From Promethearchaeota archaeon Loki_b32 (GTDB taxonomy: Archaea; Asgardarchaeota; Lokiarchaeia; Sigyniarchaeales; SOKP01): 64,000 bases of DNA. The notes below the pieces were generated by a model. The model was not told the origin of the DNA, searched no databases, and saw only the letters and a list, made by a program, of their open reading frames with translations. The stretch lies in assembly GCA_005223125.1 (NCBI GenBank), contig NJBH01000012.1:41074-105073 (forward strand), given 5' to 3'. The number at the start of each line of letters is the position of its first letter. Position 1 is the stretch's first letter. The translations under genes were made by a program, and so were the position numbers. This document shows, in pieces, positions 25,699-35,077 of the stretch.

Positions 25699-26745
25699 CT
25701 ATTTTTGACATAATATTAATATCCTAATTCCTTCTCCCTTACGCATAACTTCAAAAGCTTCATTTATTTCTGAAAGTGGGAATTTGTGGGTAATTAACGG
25801 TTTAAGCTGAAGTGAACCATTTTTTACCAAGTCTATAATATGTGGATAATCAACGGGACGGCAACCAAGGCTTCCCATTATTTCCATTTCTCGAAACATT
25901 ACACGACCGATATCGAACCCATCCCAACGTTTGGGTGAATATCCTACAGCAACCAGACGACCTCCAGTTCGCAAACTATTAAATGCTTGTTTCATTGTTG
26001 CGGGATGTCCAATTGCTTCAAATGCTATATCTGCTCCACCTCTTGTTATTTTTCGAATAGCTCCAACAATTTCTCTCTCATCCATACCTTTTGCTAAAAC
26101 AGTTTCTACAGCTCCAATTTGTTTAGCAATCTCTAGCTTTTTTGGGATAATATCGACAGCTATAGGCAAACCACCTGCAGCTTTTACATTTTGCACCACA
26201 TTCAAACCAATCCCACCACAACCTATAACAACTACCCAATCGCCAGGTCTTACTTGACCTCGATTTTTTACAGCATGATAAGGTGTTGAGACTGCATCTG
26301 AAATGATACAACTTTCTTCTAATGACATTTCAGTGGGGAGGTGGACTACATCTTTTATAGGAACCTTAATTTGTTCTGCAAATCCCCCATCAATATGATT
26401 ACCAAGCATTATTTGATTAAGACATATATTTTCTCTACCAGTTCTACAATTAACACAATAACCACAGGAAAGCACAGCGGGAATAATAACATGATCCCCT
26501 TCTTTGAAGGTACTTACATCATCACTTACATCTTTAATACGTCCTGAGATTTCATGCCCTAAAATAAGAGGTGGCTGTTTAACTGTTGGTACACCATGTT
26601 CTAAATAACCAAAATCAGTATGACAAACACCACATGCTTCTATTTCTATTATAGTTTGACCCATTTCACCAGAAATATTTGGGTCAGGATAATTATCATC
26701 TAGTTTTAAAGGCTCCTTAACCTTTTCAAAAACTGCTGCTTTCAT
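25699..26745 (-). CDS. had: 6-hydroxycyclohex-1-ene-1-carbonyl-CoA dehydrogenase (zinc alcohol dehydrogenase family)
   Basis: A 348-residue medium-chain dehydrogenase. Catalytic zinc ligands lie in CGVCHTDFGYLEHG and LGHEISG, the structural zinc set in CGYCVNCRTGRENIC, and the NAD site in VVIGCGGIGLNVVQ. Overall it resembles Had/BzdX of anaerobic benzoate degraders, which oxidises 6-hydroxy- to 6-oxocyclohex-1-ene-1-carbonyl-CoA with NAD+. Operon position between the hydratase and the reductase genes supports this. The general dehydrogenase family is certain; the specific substrate rests on context. Confidence 0.82.
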   Translation of the reverse strand: MKAAVFEKVKEPLKLDDNYPDPNISGEMGQTIIEIEACGVCHTDFGYLEHGVPTVKQPPLILGHEISGRIKDVSDDVSTFKEGDHVIIPAVLSCGYCVNCRTGRENICLNQIMLGNHIDGGFAEQIKVPIKDVVHLPTEMSLEESCIISDAVSTPYHAVKNRGQVRPGDWVVVIGCGGIGLNVVQNVKAAGGLPIAVDIIPKKLEIAKQIGAVETVLAKGMDEREIVGAIRKITRGGADIAFEAIGHPATMKQAFNSLRTGGRLVAVGYSPKRWDGFDIGRVMFREMEIMGSLGCRPVDYPHIIDLVKNGSLQLKPLITHKFPLSEINEAFEVMRKGEGIRILILCQK

Positions 26746-26813
26746 CTTAAATTCCTACAATTTGTTTTATTTTTATTATAATTTAAACCTAATTCTTATT
26801 AAATTTAATTAAA

Positions 26814-27581
26814 TTAACGATTCTGCCAATTGGGTGACCGTTTCTCTAAGAATGCTTGTAAACCTTCATTCGCATCATGCGTAGACATTAATTCTTTAAG
26901 ATAAAATTCTTCGATTTCATCTAATTGCGTATCAAAATCGATTCCTAAAGCTTTGTTGAATGCTTTTTTAGTGTATTGTAAAATAATGGCGCTGATATCA
27001 TTAAAAGATTCAATAAATTTAGTAAAATCCTGCTCATATGATTCAAGTGGGAAAATATGATTAGAAATCCCAAGTCTATATGCCTCATCAGCATCAATTA
27101 TATCACCTAGCATGATAAGTTCAAAAGCCTTTTTATTTCCAATGATTTGGGGAAAAGCCAATACGGCAATGGGTGGAATTACACCTACTTTTATTTCGGG
27201 TTGCCCAAATTTTGCTTTATCTGAGGTGAGTACAATATCACAGAATATGGCAATTTCACAACCTCCACCAAGAGCAGCTCCTTTAATGCTTGCAATTGTT
27301 GGACATTTTAGTTTATTAAGCTTTCTGAAAATTCCATGAAATTCCTTTATCATTTTGGGGGCTTTATCACCCATATGATCATCAATATCAACTCCCGCTG
27401 AAAATGCTTTTCCATTATGATCAAAAATTACTGCCTTTAATGATTGATCTTCGAGAAAACCTTCAAGAGCTTTATTAATCTGCTCCATCATACCTATTGT
27501 TAAGATATTTAATGGACCATTGTTGAATATTATCTTTCCAATATTATTGGTTTTTTCGACTATAATTAAATCATTTATCAA
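26814..27581 (-). CDS. dch: Cyclohexa-1,5-diene-1-carbonyl-CoA hydratase (dienoyl-CoA hydratase)
   Basis: A 255-residue crotonase-fold enzyme of the usual Dch length, with oxyanion-hole segments AFSAGVDIDDH (about 60-70) and KGAALGGGCEIAIFCD (about 99-114), then GQPEIKVGVIPPIAVLAFP, which resembles Dch/BzdW more than general enoyl-CoA hydratases. NILTIGMMEQI near the N-terminus also fits. It adds water to the cyclic diene from the reductase. The start is a TTG at 27581. The gene sits between oah and had in the operon. Confidence 0.8.
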   Translation of the reverse strand: MINDLIIVEKTNNIGKIIFNNGPLNILTIGMMEQINKALEGFLEDQSLKAVIFDHNGKAFSAGVDIDDHMGDKAPKMIKEFHGIFRKLNKLKCPTIASIKGAALGGGCEIAIFCDIVLTSDKAKFGQPEIKVGVIPPIAVLAFPQIIGNKKAFELIMLGDIIDADEAYRLGISNHIFPLESYEQDFTKFIESFNDISAIILQYTKKAFNKALGIDFDTQLDEIEEFYLKELMSTHDANEGLQAFLEKRSPNWQNR

Positions 27582-27669
27582 TTTATATCATCCAATATAG
27601 CTATTATTTTCTTTTATACTACTTCTTTCCTATTTTTTCTAAAATAAAAAAAATTTTATATTTATACTA

Positions 27670-28638
27670 TTATTCGAGTTTAGCTCCACATTTACCACAA
27701 AACTTGAAATCAGAAGGTATATTCTTAGCTTGGCATGAAGGGCATGTCACGGAAGGTGGTCCCCATAAAAATTCGGGATGAGGACTTTCTCGTACACCTC
27801 TATAGTTTGGAGGGCGTTTTTCTACAAATGCAGACATTCCTTCAAGTGGCTCCCATGAAGTATAATGAATTGACAACCAATCTTTTGCATGTCCAATTGT
27901 TTGGTGCCAAACAAAATCTTTCCAGAAATTAACTTGTTGTTTTGTATACCTCATACATTCTGGGAATTTATCAATAAGCTTCTGACAATATTTATCAATT
28001 TCATCATCTAATTCTGCATATGGTACAACAGAATTTACTAAACCCCATTCTAATGCTTTTTCTGCTGAGATTGGTTCACACAGAAATAAGATTTCTCTTG
28101 CTCGGCGATCACCAACTATAATGGGTAACCATTGAGTAGCACCACCACAAGCAACAGATCCTACTCTTGTCCCTACTTGTTGAATAGTGGCATGATCTGC
28201 AGCTACAGCTAAATCACAAGCCATTTGCCATTCATTACCACCGCCAGCAACGATACCATTAATTCTAGCTATAGTAGGTTTACCGATATTACGGAAAATA
28301 TCATGAGCTTCTTGAAAAATACACATCCATTTCCAATATTCAGCAGGTTGGACGGTAAATCTCTCTCTATACTCTTTTACATCGCCTCCCGTACAAAAAG
28401 CTTTATCTCCTGCTCCTGTTAAGATTATAACTGCAACTTTATTATCCCACGCGGCATCATGAAAAGCCTCAATCATTTCCATTAATGTAAGGGTTGAATA
28501 TGCATTGTATACTTCTGGGCGATTAATTGTGACAGTTGCTTTCCAATCTTTCTTTTCATAAAGTATTTCTTTAAAATCAAATTCTTTTGGATCCTTAGGA
28601 GTAAAATTTGGTTCTTTTGTATAAGTCATTACTATCAC
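27670..28638 (-). CDS. oah: 6-oxocyclohex-1-ene-1-carbonyl-CoA hydrolase with C-terminal zinc ribbon
   Basis: A 322-residue crotonase-family protein. FCTGGDVKEYRERF and GIVAGGGNEWQMACDLAVAAD (the GGGNEW form is typical of Oah/BzdY), then SVACGGATQWLP. Oah hydrolyses the ring by adding water twice, giving 3-hydroxypimelyl-CoA. The last 25 residues form a separate zinc ribbon (CPSCQAKN...FCGKCGA), which the bacterial enzymes lack as far as I know. It is the first gene of the leftward operon. The start is GTG 28638 or ATG 28629. The divergent gap to 28862 must hold the operon promoter. Confidence 0.8.
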   Translation of the reverse strand: MIVMTYTKEPNFTPKDPKEFDFKEILYEKKDWKATVTINRPEVYNAYSTLTLMEMIEAFHDAAWDNKVAVIILTGAGDKAFCTGGDVKEYRERFTVQPAEYWKWMCIFQEAHDIFRNIGKPTIARINGIVAGGGNEWQMACDLAVAADHATIQQVGTRVGSVACGGATQWLPIIVGDRRAREILFLCEPISAEKALEWGLVNSVVPYAELDDEIDKYCQKLIDKFPECMRYTKQQVNFWKDFVWHQTIGHAKDWLSIHYTSWEPLEGMSAFVEKRPPNYRGVRESPHPEFLWGPPSVTCPSCQAKNIPSDFKFCGKCGAKLE

Positions 28639-28861
28639 ATCTATACTTGATTTTTTTGATTTCTTTTATTTTTATTATTATTCTTAGATAATTTTACAAA
28701 TTAATTTAAAATTTGTTAATAGAAAACGTTTAGTGGGAATAAAATTCCACTAAAAGCGTATTTCAGATGGAATATGAAAAAGAGTAAGATTTAAACTGAA
28801 CATTAACATAATATCTAATGTTAGATTCGAAAAAGAAAATAAAGAATGAGACAGAATAACT

Positions 28862-29143
28862 GTGGTTTCAGAAAAAGAAAAAAGTGAAGAAAATAAGGAT
28901 CTAAATGTTCCACCTAGAGGAAAAGAATGGGAGAGGGGATTCACAGTCGAAGAAAATAGAGTAGCTGAATATGTAGAATTGTATGAGTCAATTGGTTATG
29001 AAGTACGCGTTGAGTCTGCTACCCCTGATGACCAGGAGGAGTGTCAAACATGTTTTAAAACTGATTTTGATAATTTACGAACAATCTATATAAAGCGAAA
29101 AGAAAATAGAGAAAATGAAAAGGATCTAGAAGAATTAATGTAG
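28862..29143 (+). CDS. Small acidic protein with a Cys pair, 93 aa
   Basis: I cannot name this protein. It is very acidic, begins at a GTG, and has an ordered-looking centre (RVAEYVELYESIGYEVRVE) followed by a C-x2-C (EECQTCFKTDF) and a Lys/Arg/Glu tail. The Cys pair could bind metal as a dimer or with another protein. It is divergent from the benzoyl-CoA operon, sharing the 223-bp intergenic region 28639-28861, so it could be a co-regulated accessory or regulator. It converges with the aminopeptidase genes. Confidence 0.6.
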   Translation: MVSEKEKSEENKDLNVPPRGKEWERGFTVEENRVAEYVELYESIGYEVRVESATPDDQEECQTCFKTDFDNLRTIYIKRKENRENEKDLEELM

Positions 29144-29154
29144 TTTAACTTGAA

Positions 29155-30411
29155 TTATACATCAAAAGCCCATTCTCCCTTTCGCATGATTGCTTCAACC
29201 GTACCATCTTCAATAATTCCATCAACATCCATCTCTCCTGAGCCAATCATAAAATCGATATGGGTAAGACTAATGTTTCCCCCGGCAGTCATAAATTCTT
29301 CATCAGACATCTTGTCGCCATTTTCTAAGCAAGGTTTATAAGCCTTTCCAAGAGCAATATGACAAGAAGCGTTCTCATCGATTAATACATTATAAAAGAG
29401 TAAATTAGATTGTGAGATGGGTGAACTATGCGGCACTAGTGCAATTTCACCTAAATAACTTGCGCCTTCATCTATTTCAAATACTTTATCCAACATTTCT
29501 TTACCTTTTTTAGCAGTTGCACTTACTACACGTCCCTTAGAAAAAGTCAAAGTAAAATCCTCAATTATAATACTAAGAGGGAGGGGTTTTGTAGCAGTTA
29601 CAATTCCTTCTGTCATATCTCTATGAGGTACGGTAGCGATCTCCTCTGTAGGTATATTTGGAATAAAATCAATCCCATTCTGTGATTTTTCACGACCTCC
29701 AACCCAAATATGCCCTTTAGGTAAGCCAATCGTTAAATCAGTACCTGGACCATTCAATTTCAAAGCTGTATACTGTTTATGATTTAAATATTTGGACCTT
29801 GCGAGGAGTTGGTTAACATGATCATTCCAAGCTAAAACTGGGTCTTTTTGCTTCACGCGACAGATATCAAATATTTTATCCCATAATTTGGCTTTTCGGT
29901 TGTTAGGAGGGAGATCAGGGAAGACTTTATTGGCCCATCCCTCAACAGGTGCGGAAATTATTACCCAATTCGTCACATTTTTCATAATTAATTCACTAAC
30001 AGGCTTATAGTGTTTTAAAGCTGTCCGTTCTACAATTGTCATTAGTTCGAGATCTTGATCAATTAGTAAATCGGGATCAAAGGCATCTATAGTAAGTTTA
30101 GCATCACCTTTTTGTGTGAACTCTAGAGACGCATCTCTTCTCCATGTTGAAAATTCTTCAAAAGAATCCCGAGATGCATGTTGAAGCCTTATTAAATATA
30201 ATTGAGGATCATTCCAAAATACTTCAACAAATCTAGCACCTATTTGATATGCCTTCCTCACAAGTAATCTGACAAATGGGGCTAATTCAAAAATAGGTGT
30301 ACTAAAATCAAAAGGTTGAATTAATAACCGTTGCCCTGGTTGTAAATTAAGACCTACTTTTAAAATTACTTCAGCATACTTTTCTAAATTCTGTTCAAAT
30401 TCTGATGACAT
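29155..30411 (-). CDS. M29-family aminopeptidase, paralogue 3 of 3
   Basis: A 418-residue metalloaminopeptidase of the M29 (aminopeptidase T/AmpS/PepS) family at usual length. The metal-site segments are all present: NIPTEE, YLGEIALVPH, HIALGKAY and HIDFMIGSGEMDVDG. It releases N-terminal amino acids in the cytoplasm using two divalent metals. It is the last of three tandem copies (29155-33126) that align end to end and even share their 5' spacer sequence, showing a tandem triplication. This copy differs most near residues 75-130. Confidence 0.87.
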   Translation of the reverse strand: MSSEFEQNLEKYAEVILKVGLNLQPGQRLLIQPFDFSTPIFELAPFVRLLVRKAYQIGARFVEVFWNDPQLYLIRLQHASRDSFEEFSTWRRDASLEFTQKGDAKLTIDAFDPDLLIDQDLELMTIVERTALKHYKPVSELIMKNVTNWVIISAPVEGWANKVFPDLPPNNRKAKLWDKIFDICRVKQKDPVLAWNDHVNQLLARSKYLNHKQYTALKLNGPGTDLTIGLPKGHIWVGGREKSQNGIDFIPNIPTEEIATVPHRDMTEGIVTATKPLPLSIIIEDFTLTFSKGRVVSATAKKGKEMLDKVFEIDEGASYLGEIALVPHSSPISQSNLLFYNVLIDENASCHIALGKAYKPCLENGDKMSDEEFMTAGGNISLTHIDFMIGSGEMDVDGIIEDGTVEAIMRKGEWAFDV

Positions 30412-30497
30412 TGGATTTTCATTTAAATTTTTGAATTTAATTAATTATACTGGATTATATTTACTATATTAAAGTTTTACATTTCAACTATTTCAAG

Positions 30498-31763
30498 TTA
30501 TACCTTAAAAGCCCATTCTCCATTTCGCATTATTGGTTCAAATGTACCATCTTCAGTAATTCCATCAACGTCCATTTCACCTGAGCCTATCATGAAATCA
30601 ATGTGGATAAGGCTTAGATTGCCCCCAACTCCTGCAAAGTCATCATCTGACATTTCCTCCCCATTCTCAAGATTGAATTTCCTCGCTCTCCCAAATGCAA
30701 CATGAATGGCCGCATTTTCATCGATAAGAGTATTATAAAAAAGCAAATCAGATTGTGATATGGGTGAACTATGCGGAACTAGTGCTATTTCACCAAGATA
30801 CCGGGCTCCGTTATCCGTTTCAAGTGTTTTAAGCAAAAAATCTGCACCCTTTTTTGCCTTTACTTCAATTATTCTTCCTTCAGAGAATTTTAGTCTGAAA
30901 TCTTCAATTATTACACCCCCATAATAGAGTGGTTTAGTGCTTGACACAATCCCTTCAGTTTTATCTTTATGGGGTATAGTGAAAATCTCCTCAGTTGGCA
31001 TATTAGGTGTAAAATTAATCCCATTTTGAGTAGTAGTGATTCCACCTACCCATTTATGGCCTTTAGGTAAACCGATTGTTAAATCTGTTCCAGGAGCAAT
31101 CAATTTTAATTCATTATATTTTTTACTATTTAGATAGTCTTTTCTTTTACCAAGCTGGTCGATATGATCTCGCCACGCGGAAATAGGATCTTTTTCCTTA
31201 ACCCGACAAATTTCAAAAATAGAATCCCAAAGTTTAGCTTTTCGACTTTTTTTAGGGAAAGTTGGGAAGACTTTATTTGCCCATCCATCAGTTGCTCCTG
31301 AAGCTGCTAACCAGTTCATTGCATTCTTAGAAATTAAATCAGATAGAGGCTTTACATGCTTGAAAAATGTTTGCTGAAATTTTGTAATTAATTGGGGATC
31401 TTGCTCACGAAGTAACTCAGGGTCAGAACTAACAATAACAAGGTCTGCATCCCCAGCTTCACCAATTTTAACTTCTGCATCAATTCTCCATTTCGGAAAT
31501 ACTTCGAAGGAGTCTTTAGGGGCATGTTGGAATCTGATTAACCGCAATTGATCATCACCCCACATCACATCAACCAATCTAGCACCAATTTGATAAGCTT
31601 CTTTGGCAATCAATCGCACTAAGGGAGCAAATTCTAAGGGTGTGCCATCATTACTCAAAGTGAGTCCACCTATAAGTAACCGTTGTCCAGGTTGAAGATT
31701 TAATCCTACTTTAACGATAACTTTAGCATACTTTTTTAAATTTTGCTCAAATTCTGAAGACAT
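30498..31763 (-). CDS. M29-family aminopeptidase, paralogue 2 of 3
   Basis: A 421-residue M29 aminopeptidase with NMPTEE, YLGEIALVPH, HVAFGRAR and HIDFMIGSGEMDVDG for the metal ligands. It starts MSSEFEQNLKKYAKV like both neighbours. About 97 bp of AT-rich spacer precedes it; that spacer is similar to those before the other two copies, including the TTTAAATTTTT stretch close to the start codon, so each gene may have its own promoter. Confidence 0.87.
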   Translation of the reverse strand: MSSEFEQNLKKYAKVIVKVGLNLQPGQRLLIGGLTLSNDGTPLEFAPLVRLIAKEAYQIGARLVDVMWGDDQLRLIRFQHAPKDSFEVFPKWRIDAEVKIGEAGDADLVIVSSDPELLREQDPQLITKFQQTFFKHVKPLSDLISKNAMNWLAASGATDGWANKVFPTFPKKSRKAKLWDSIFEICRVKEKDPISAWRDHIDQLGKRKDYLNSKKYNELKLIAPGTDLTIGLPKGHKWVGGITTTQNGINFTPNMPTEEIFTIPHKDKTEGIVSSTKPLYYGGVIIEDFRLKFSEGRIIEVKAKKGADFLLKTLETDNGARYLGEIALVPHSSPISQSDLLFYNTLIDENAAIHVAFGRARKFNLENGEEMSDDDFAGVGGNLSLIHIDFMIGSGEMDVDGITEDGTFEPIMRNGEWAFKV

Positions 31764-31860
31764 TGGATTTTCCTTTAAATTTTTAATTTTGATTAATACT
31801 GTTAGATTATATTTATTATATTAATGTTTTACATTTTGGAAGTTCTAACAAGAATTCAAA

Positions 31861-33126
31861 TTATACCTCAAAAGCCCATTCTCCCTTCCTCATAATTGGT
31901 TCAGCATTTCCATTATCTAATATTCCGTCAACATCCATTTCCCCTGAACCAAACATACAATCAATATGAATAAGGCTATTATTACCACCTAGGGCTGCAA
32001 ATTCTTTATCAGATAAAGTTTCGCCACCCTTAAAACTAAATTTATAACCTCGACCCAAAGCAATATGATTTGAAGCATTTTCATCAAGGAGAATATTATA
32101 GTAGAGTAATCCTGATTGTGAGATAGGTGAGCTGTGTGGAACAAGAGCAATTTCCCCTAAATAACTTGCACCTTCGTCTGTTTCAATTAAGTTACGTAGT
32201 AAATCTTCACCCTTTTTAGCAACAACTTCCACAATCTTTCCTTTAGAAAAAGTGAGTGTATAATTCTCTACTAAGCTTCCACTATAGTAAAGTGGTTTTG
32301 TACCTTTTACAACACCTTCAGTTTTATCTTTATGAGGTATTGTAAATACTTCTTCTGTTGGAATATTTGCTGTAAAATCGATACCATTTTGACTAGTCAT
32401 AGAACCACTATGCCACATATGCCCTTTTGGTAAACCTATTGTTAAATCTGTCCCAGTTGCAGTAAATTTTAATGACATATATTCCTTTTGGTTAAGATAA
32501 TTACTTCTAGAAGCAAGTTGATTTACATGATCTTGCCAAGCAGAAACAGGATCTTTATGTTTTATACGACAAATATCAAAGATTATATCCCAAAATTTAT
32601 CTTTTCGCTTATCTGGTGGGATATCGGGAAAAACTTTATCAACCCATCCATCTATAGGAGCAGTGATGACTGCCCAGTTCATTGTATTTTGTACAACTAA
32701 ATCCATGATAGGTGCCATGTGCTTAAAAAATGTCTGTTGCGAAATATTTACTAATTTAGGATCTTCATTAATCAGCAAATCAGGATTCTCTGCGTATATA
32801 ACGAGTATTGCATCTCCAGATTTACCTATATCATGTACTAAATCGGTTCTCCATGAAGGAAACTCCTCAAATGAATCCTTAGGGGCATATTTATATCTTA
32901 ATAGCTGTAATTGATAGTCAATCCACATGACATCCACAAATCTAGCACCTACTTTATAAGCTTTAGCTACAATCAATCTCACTAATGGGGCTAATTCAAT
33001 AGGAGCATAAGTATCTGAGAATATAGGTGCCCCGATTAACAAATGCTGCCCAGATTGTAAATTAAGCCCTACTTTAATGATTACATCGGCATATTTGTCC
33101 AAATTCAGTTCAAATTCTGAAGACAT
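31861..33126 (-). CDS. M29-family aminopeptidase, paralogue 1 of 3
   Basis: A 421-residue M29 aminopeptidase with NIPTEE, YLGEIALVPH, HIALGRGY and HIDCMFGSGEMDVDG. The HIDCM form (Cys in place of Phe) differs from its two paralogues but keeps His and Asp. It is first in transcription order. Like its siblings it has no ribosome binding site at the ATG, which would fit leaderless or weakly led mRNAs. Substrate preference may have diverged between the copies; that cannot be read here. Confidence 0.87.
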   Translation of the reverse strand: MSSEFELNLDKYADVIIKVGLNLQSGQHLLIGAPIFSDTYAPIELAPLVRLIVAKAYKVGARFVDVMWIDYQLQLLRYKYAPKDSFEEFPSWRTDLVHDIGKSGDAILVIYAENPDLLINEDPKLVNISQQTFFKHMAPIMDLVVQNTMNWAVITAPIDGWVDKVFPDIPPDKRKDKFWDIIFDICRIKHKDPVSAWQDHVNQLASRSNYLNQKEYMSLKFTATGTDLTIGLPKGHMWHSGSMTSQNGIDFTANIPTEEVFTIPHKDKTEGVVKGTKPLYYSGSLVENYTLTFSKGKIVEVVAKKGEDLLRNLIETDEGASYLGEIALVPHSSPISQSGLLYYNILLDENASNHIALGRGYKFSFKGGETLSDKEFAALGGNNSLIHIDCMFGSGEMDVDGILDNGNAEPIMRKGEWAFEV

Positions 33127-33354
33127 TGGATATTCATTTAAATTTTTGAATTTAATTAATATTATTGGATTTTATTACTATTTAAAAGTTTTACAATTAT
33201 CGAATTGATTTTAAAATATAGGAATTAAAAGCTTATACTTCATCTTTTTTTGATATTTTAACTTCAAGTCTTGATTCTTAATCGTTGTATTTTTAGATAT
33301 GTTTAATATGATTTTTAGTCAATATTTTTATCTATTTTTTCATTAGATTAATTT

Positions 33355-33795
33355 ATGTCGAAAACAGAAATCGTTAAATTTGATGACTATAGTGAGGGAG
33401 ATTCGGCCTCTTGTAGTAAGACTATTACTGAAGCAGATGTAATCTTATTTGCAGGCATCAGTGGAGATTTCAATCCTCTTCATGTGAATGAGCAATTTGC
33501 AAAAACCCAAATGTTTGGTACACGGGTAGTGCATGGTGCTTTCAGTTCAGCATTAATTTCAGCAGTACTTGGTGTTCATTTATTTGGTCCAGGAGCCCTT
33601 TATGCTTCACAAAAGGTAGTATTTAAAAAACCAGTATATATTGGAGATACATTAACTGCAGTTGCAACAATAACAAAGAAATACACTAAAGAAGGTAAAA
33701 GTGGAACACTACAATTTCTAGATGTAGAAACAAAAGTATTGAACCAAAAAGATGAAGTTGTTACAGACGGAGAAGCCCAAGTACTAGTCATGTAA
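33355..33795 (+). CDS. MaoC-like (R)-specific enoyl-CoA hydratase
   Basis: A 146-residue single-hotdog MaoC/PhaJ protein. The catalytic hydratase motif is intact: ADVILFAGISGDFNPLHVNEQFA (Asp and His of the D-x4-H dyad) followed by VVHGAFSSALIS. It adds water to trans-2-enoyl-CoA to give (R)-3-hydroxyacyl-CoA. A second, more divergent MaoC protein is at 42236. It is monocistronic, with an oligo-T run after its stop. Confidence 0.87.
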   Translation: MSKTEIVKFDDYSEGDSASCSKTITEADVILFAGISGDFNPLHVNEQFAKTQMFGTRVVHGAFSSALISAVLGVHLFGPGALYASQKVVFKKPVYIGDTLTAVATITKKYTKEGKSGTLQFLDVETKVLNQKDEVVTDGEAQVLVM

Positions 33796-33797
33796 CA

Positions 33798-33806
33798 TTT
33801 TTTTTT
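33798..33806 (+). terminator. Oligo-T run after the MaoC gene
   Basis: Nine T bases begin three bases after the stop codon of the MaoC-like hydratase, followed by more T-rich sequence, a likely archaeal terminator. A second long T-run (about 33851-33860) lies further down the same spacer, before the DRG GTPase gene. Confidence 0.45.
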
Positions 33807-33940
33807 CTTTTTTCATATTTTAACAATGCGTTTTTTCTTTCATTTCATTTTATTTTTTTTTTATTTCGCCCCTCAGCTCTTTGAGCAAATGTTTTCGAAA
33901 AATTTTTTGTATTTGCTTTATTTTTTTTAAATGGTATGAA

Positions 33941-35077
33941 ATGTCAGAAAAAGTCGAAGATCGAATAAAAGAACTAGAAGAACGATTGGCTTCCACCAAG
34001 GTAAACAAAGCTACACAAAAAAGTATAAATTTCATTAAAGCACAACTAGCCAAACTCCGCGAAGATTTGATTCGCATTGCCAGTTCTAAAAAAGGAGGTG
34101 GCGGTGGCTTTGGAATAAAAAAATCTGGAGATGCTCAGGTATCTTTTATTGGATATCCTTCAGTAGGAAAATCTTCCTTACTTAACTTGCTTACCGGAGG
34201 GAAAACTCATTCTAAAGTAGCAGCGTACGAGTTTACAACGGTAACAGCTATACCCGGTATGATGAATATTGAAGATGCTAAAATACAGCTTATTGATTTG
34301 CCAGGGGTAATTTTAGGTGCAGCTACAGGAAAAGGACGTGGTAAGGAAGTGTTGGGGGCAGTAAGGACTGCTGAGTTAATTTTAATTATTATATGTTTTC
34401 GTCAAGATGGAACTATTAATATCACAGACTTAGATTTAATTAGAAAAGAATTAAATGACGCTGGGATTCGGTTAAACACTCAACCCCCACGGATTCAGAT
34501 AAAGGAACGAAACCAAGGAGGTATACATTTCACATATAATGGGAATCAATTAATGGATACAGAAGAAGTTAAATCTTTAATGAATGATTTGAAAATTCGT
34601 AATGCGGGTGTTTACTTCGCCGAACCTGACATTATCCCAGATCAATTAATAGATTTCGTTTTAGGTAATCGAGTTTATACAAGAGAATTTGTTGTCATAA
34701 ATAAATCTGATTTAATGGAAGCTCCAATTCCCCCTGAAAAGATTACAGAAGCAATTGGTCATGAACATTGGGTTATGGTCTCAGCGAAAAATAAAGAAAA
34801 TATTAATACGCTTAAGCATAATATCTTCATGGAGCTGAATTTAATACGAGTGTTTTTGAAGCCACCAAGACAGGAAGCTGATATGAATGAGCCAATAATT
34901 CTTCACCGGGGCGATACACTAAAGAAACTCTGTCGTAAAATTCACAAACGATTCATAAGCGATTATCGCTACTCGTTAGTATGGGGTAAATCTGCTAAGC
35001 ACCCCGGTCAAAAATTTGATAACCTAGATCACGTAGTTGAGGATGGTGACATAATTTCAATTTATCTGAAGCGATAG
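33941..35077 (+). CDS. drg: DRG-type GTPase (OBG-HflX superfamily, TGS domain)
   Basis: A 378-residue archaeal/eukaryotic DRG GTPase. An N-terminal helical arm (ELEERLASTKVNKATQ) leads to G1 GYPSVGKSS (71-79), G3 DLPG (119-122) and G4 NKSD (about 255), with a C-terminal TGS domain (residues about 300-378, ending IISIYLKR). The start is taken at 33941, where homology to DRG proteins begins; an upstream extension of 20 residues is Phe/Cys-rich and unlikely. These GTPases act in translation on the ribosome. It is the best single marker that the host is archaeal. Confidence 0.92.
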   Translation: MSEKVEDRIKELEERLASTKVNKATQKSINFIKAQLAKLREDLIRIASSKKGGGGGFGIKKSGDAQVSFIGYPSVGKSSLLNLLTGGKTHSKVAAYEFTTVTAIPGMMNIEDAKIQLIDLPGVILGAATGKGRGKEVLGAVRTAELILIIICFRQDGTINITDLDLIRKELNDAGIRLNTQPPRIQIKERNQGGIHFTYNGNQLMDTEEVKSLMNDLKIRNAGVYFAEPDIIPDQLIDFVLGNRVYTREFVVINKSDLMEAPIPPEKITEAIGHEHWVMVSAKNKENINTLKHNIFMELNLIRVFLKPPRQEADMNEPIILHRGDTLKKLCRKIHKRFISDYRYSLVWGKSAKHPGQKFDNLDHVVEDGDIISIYLKR

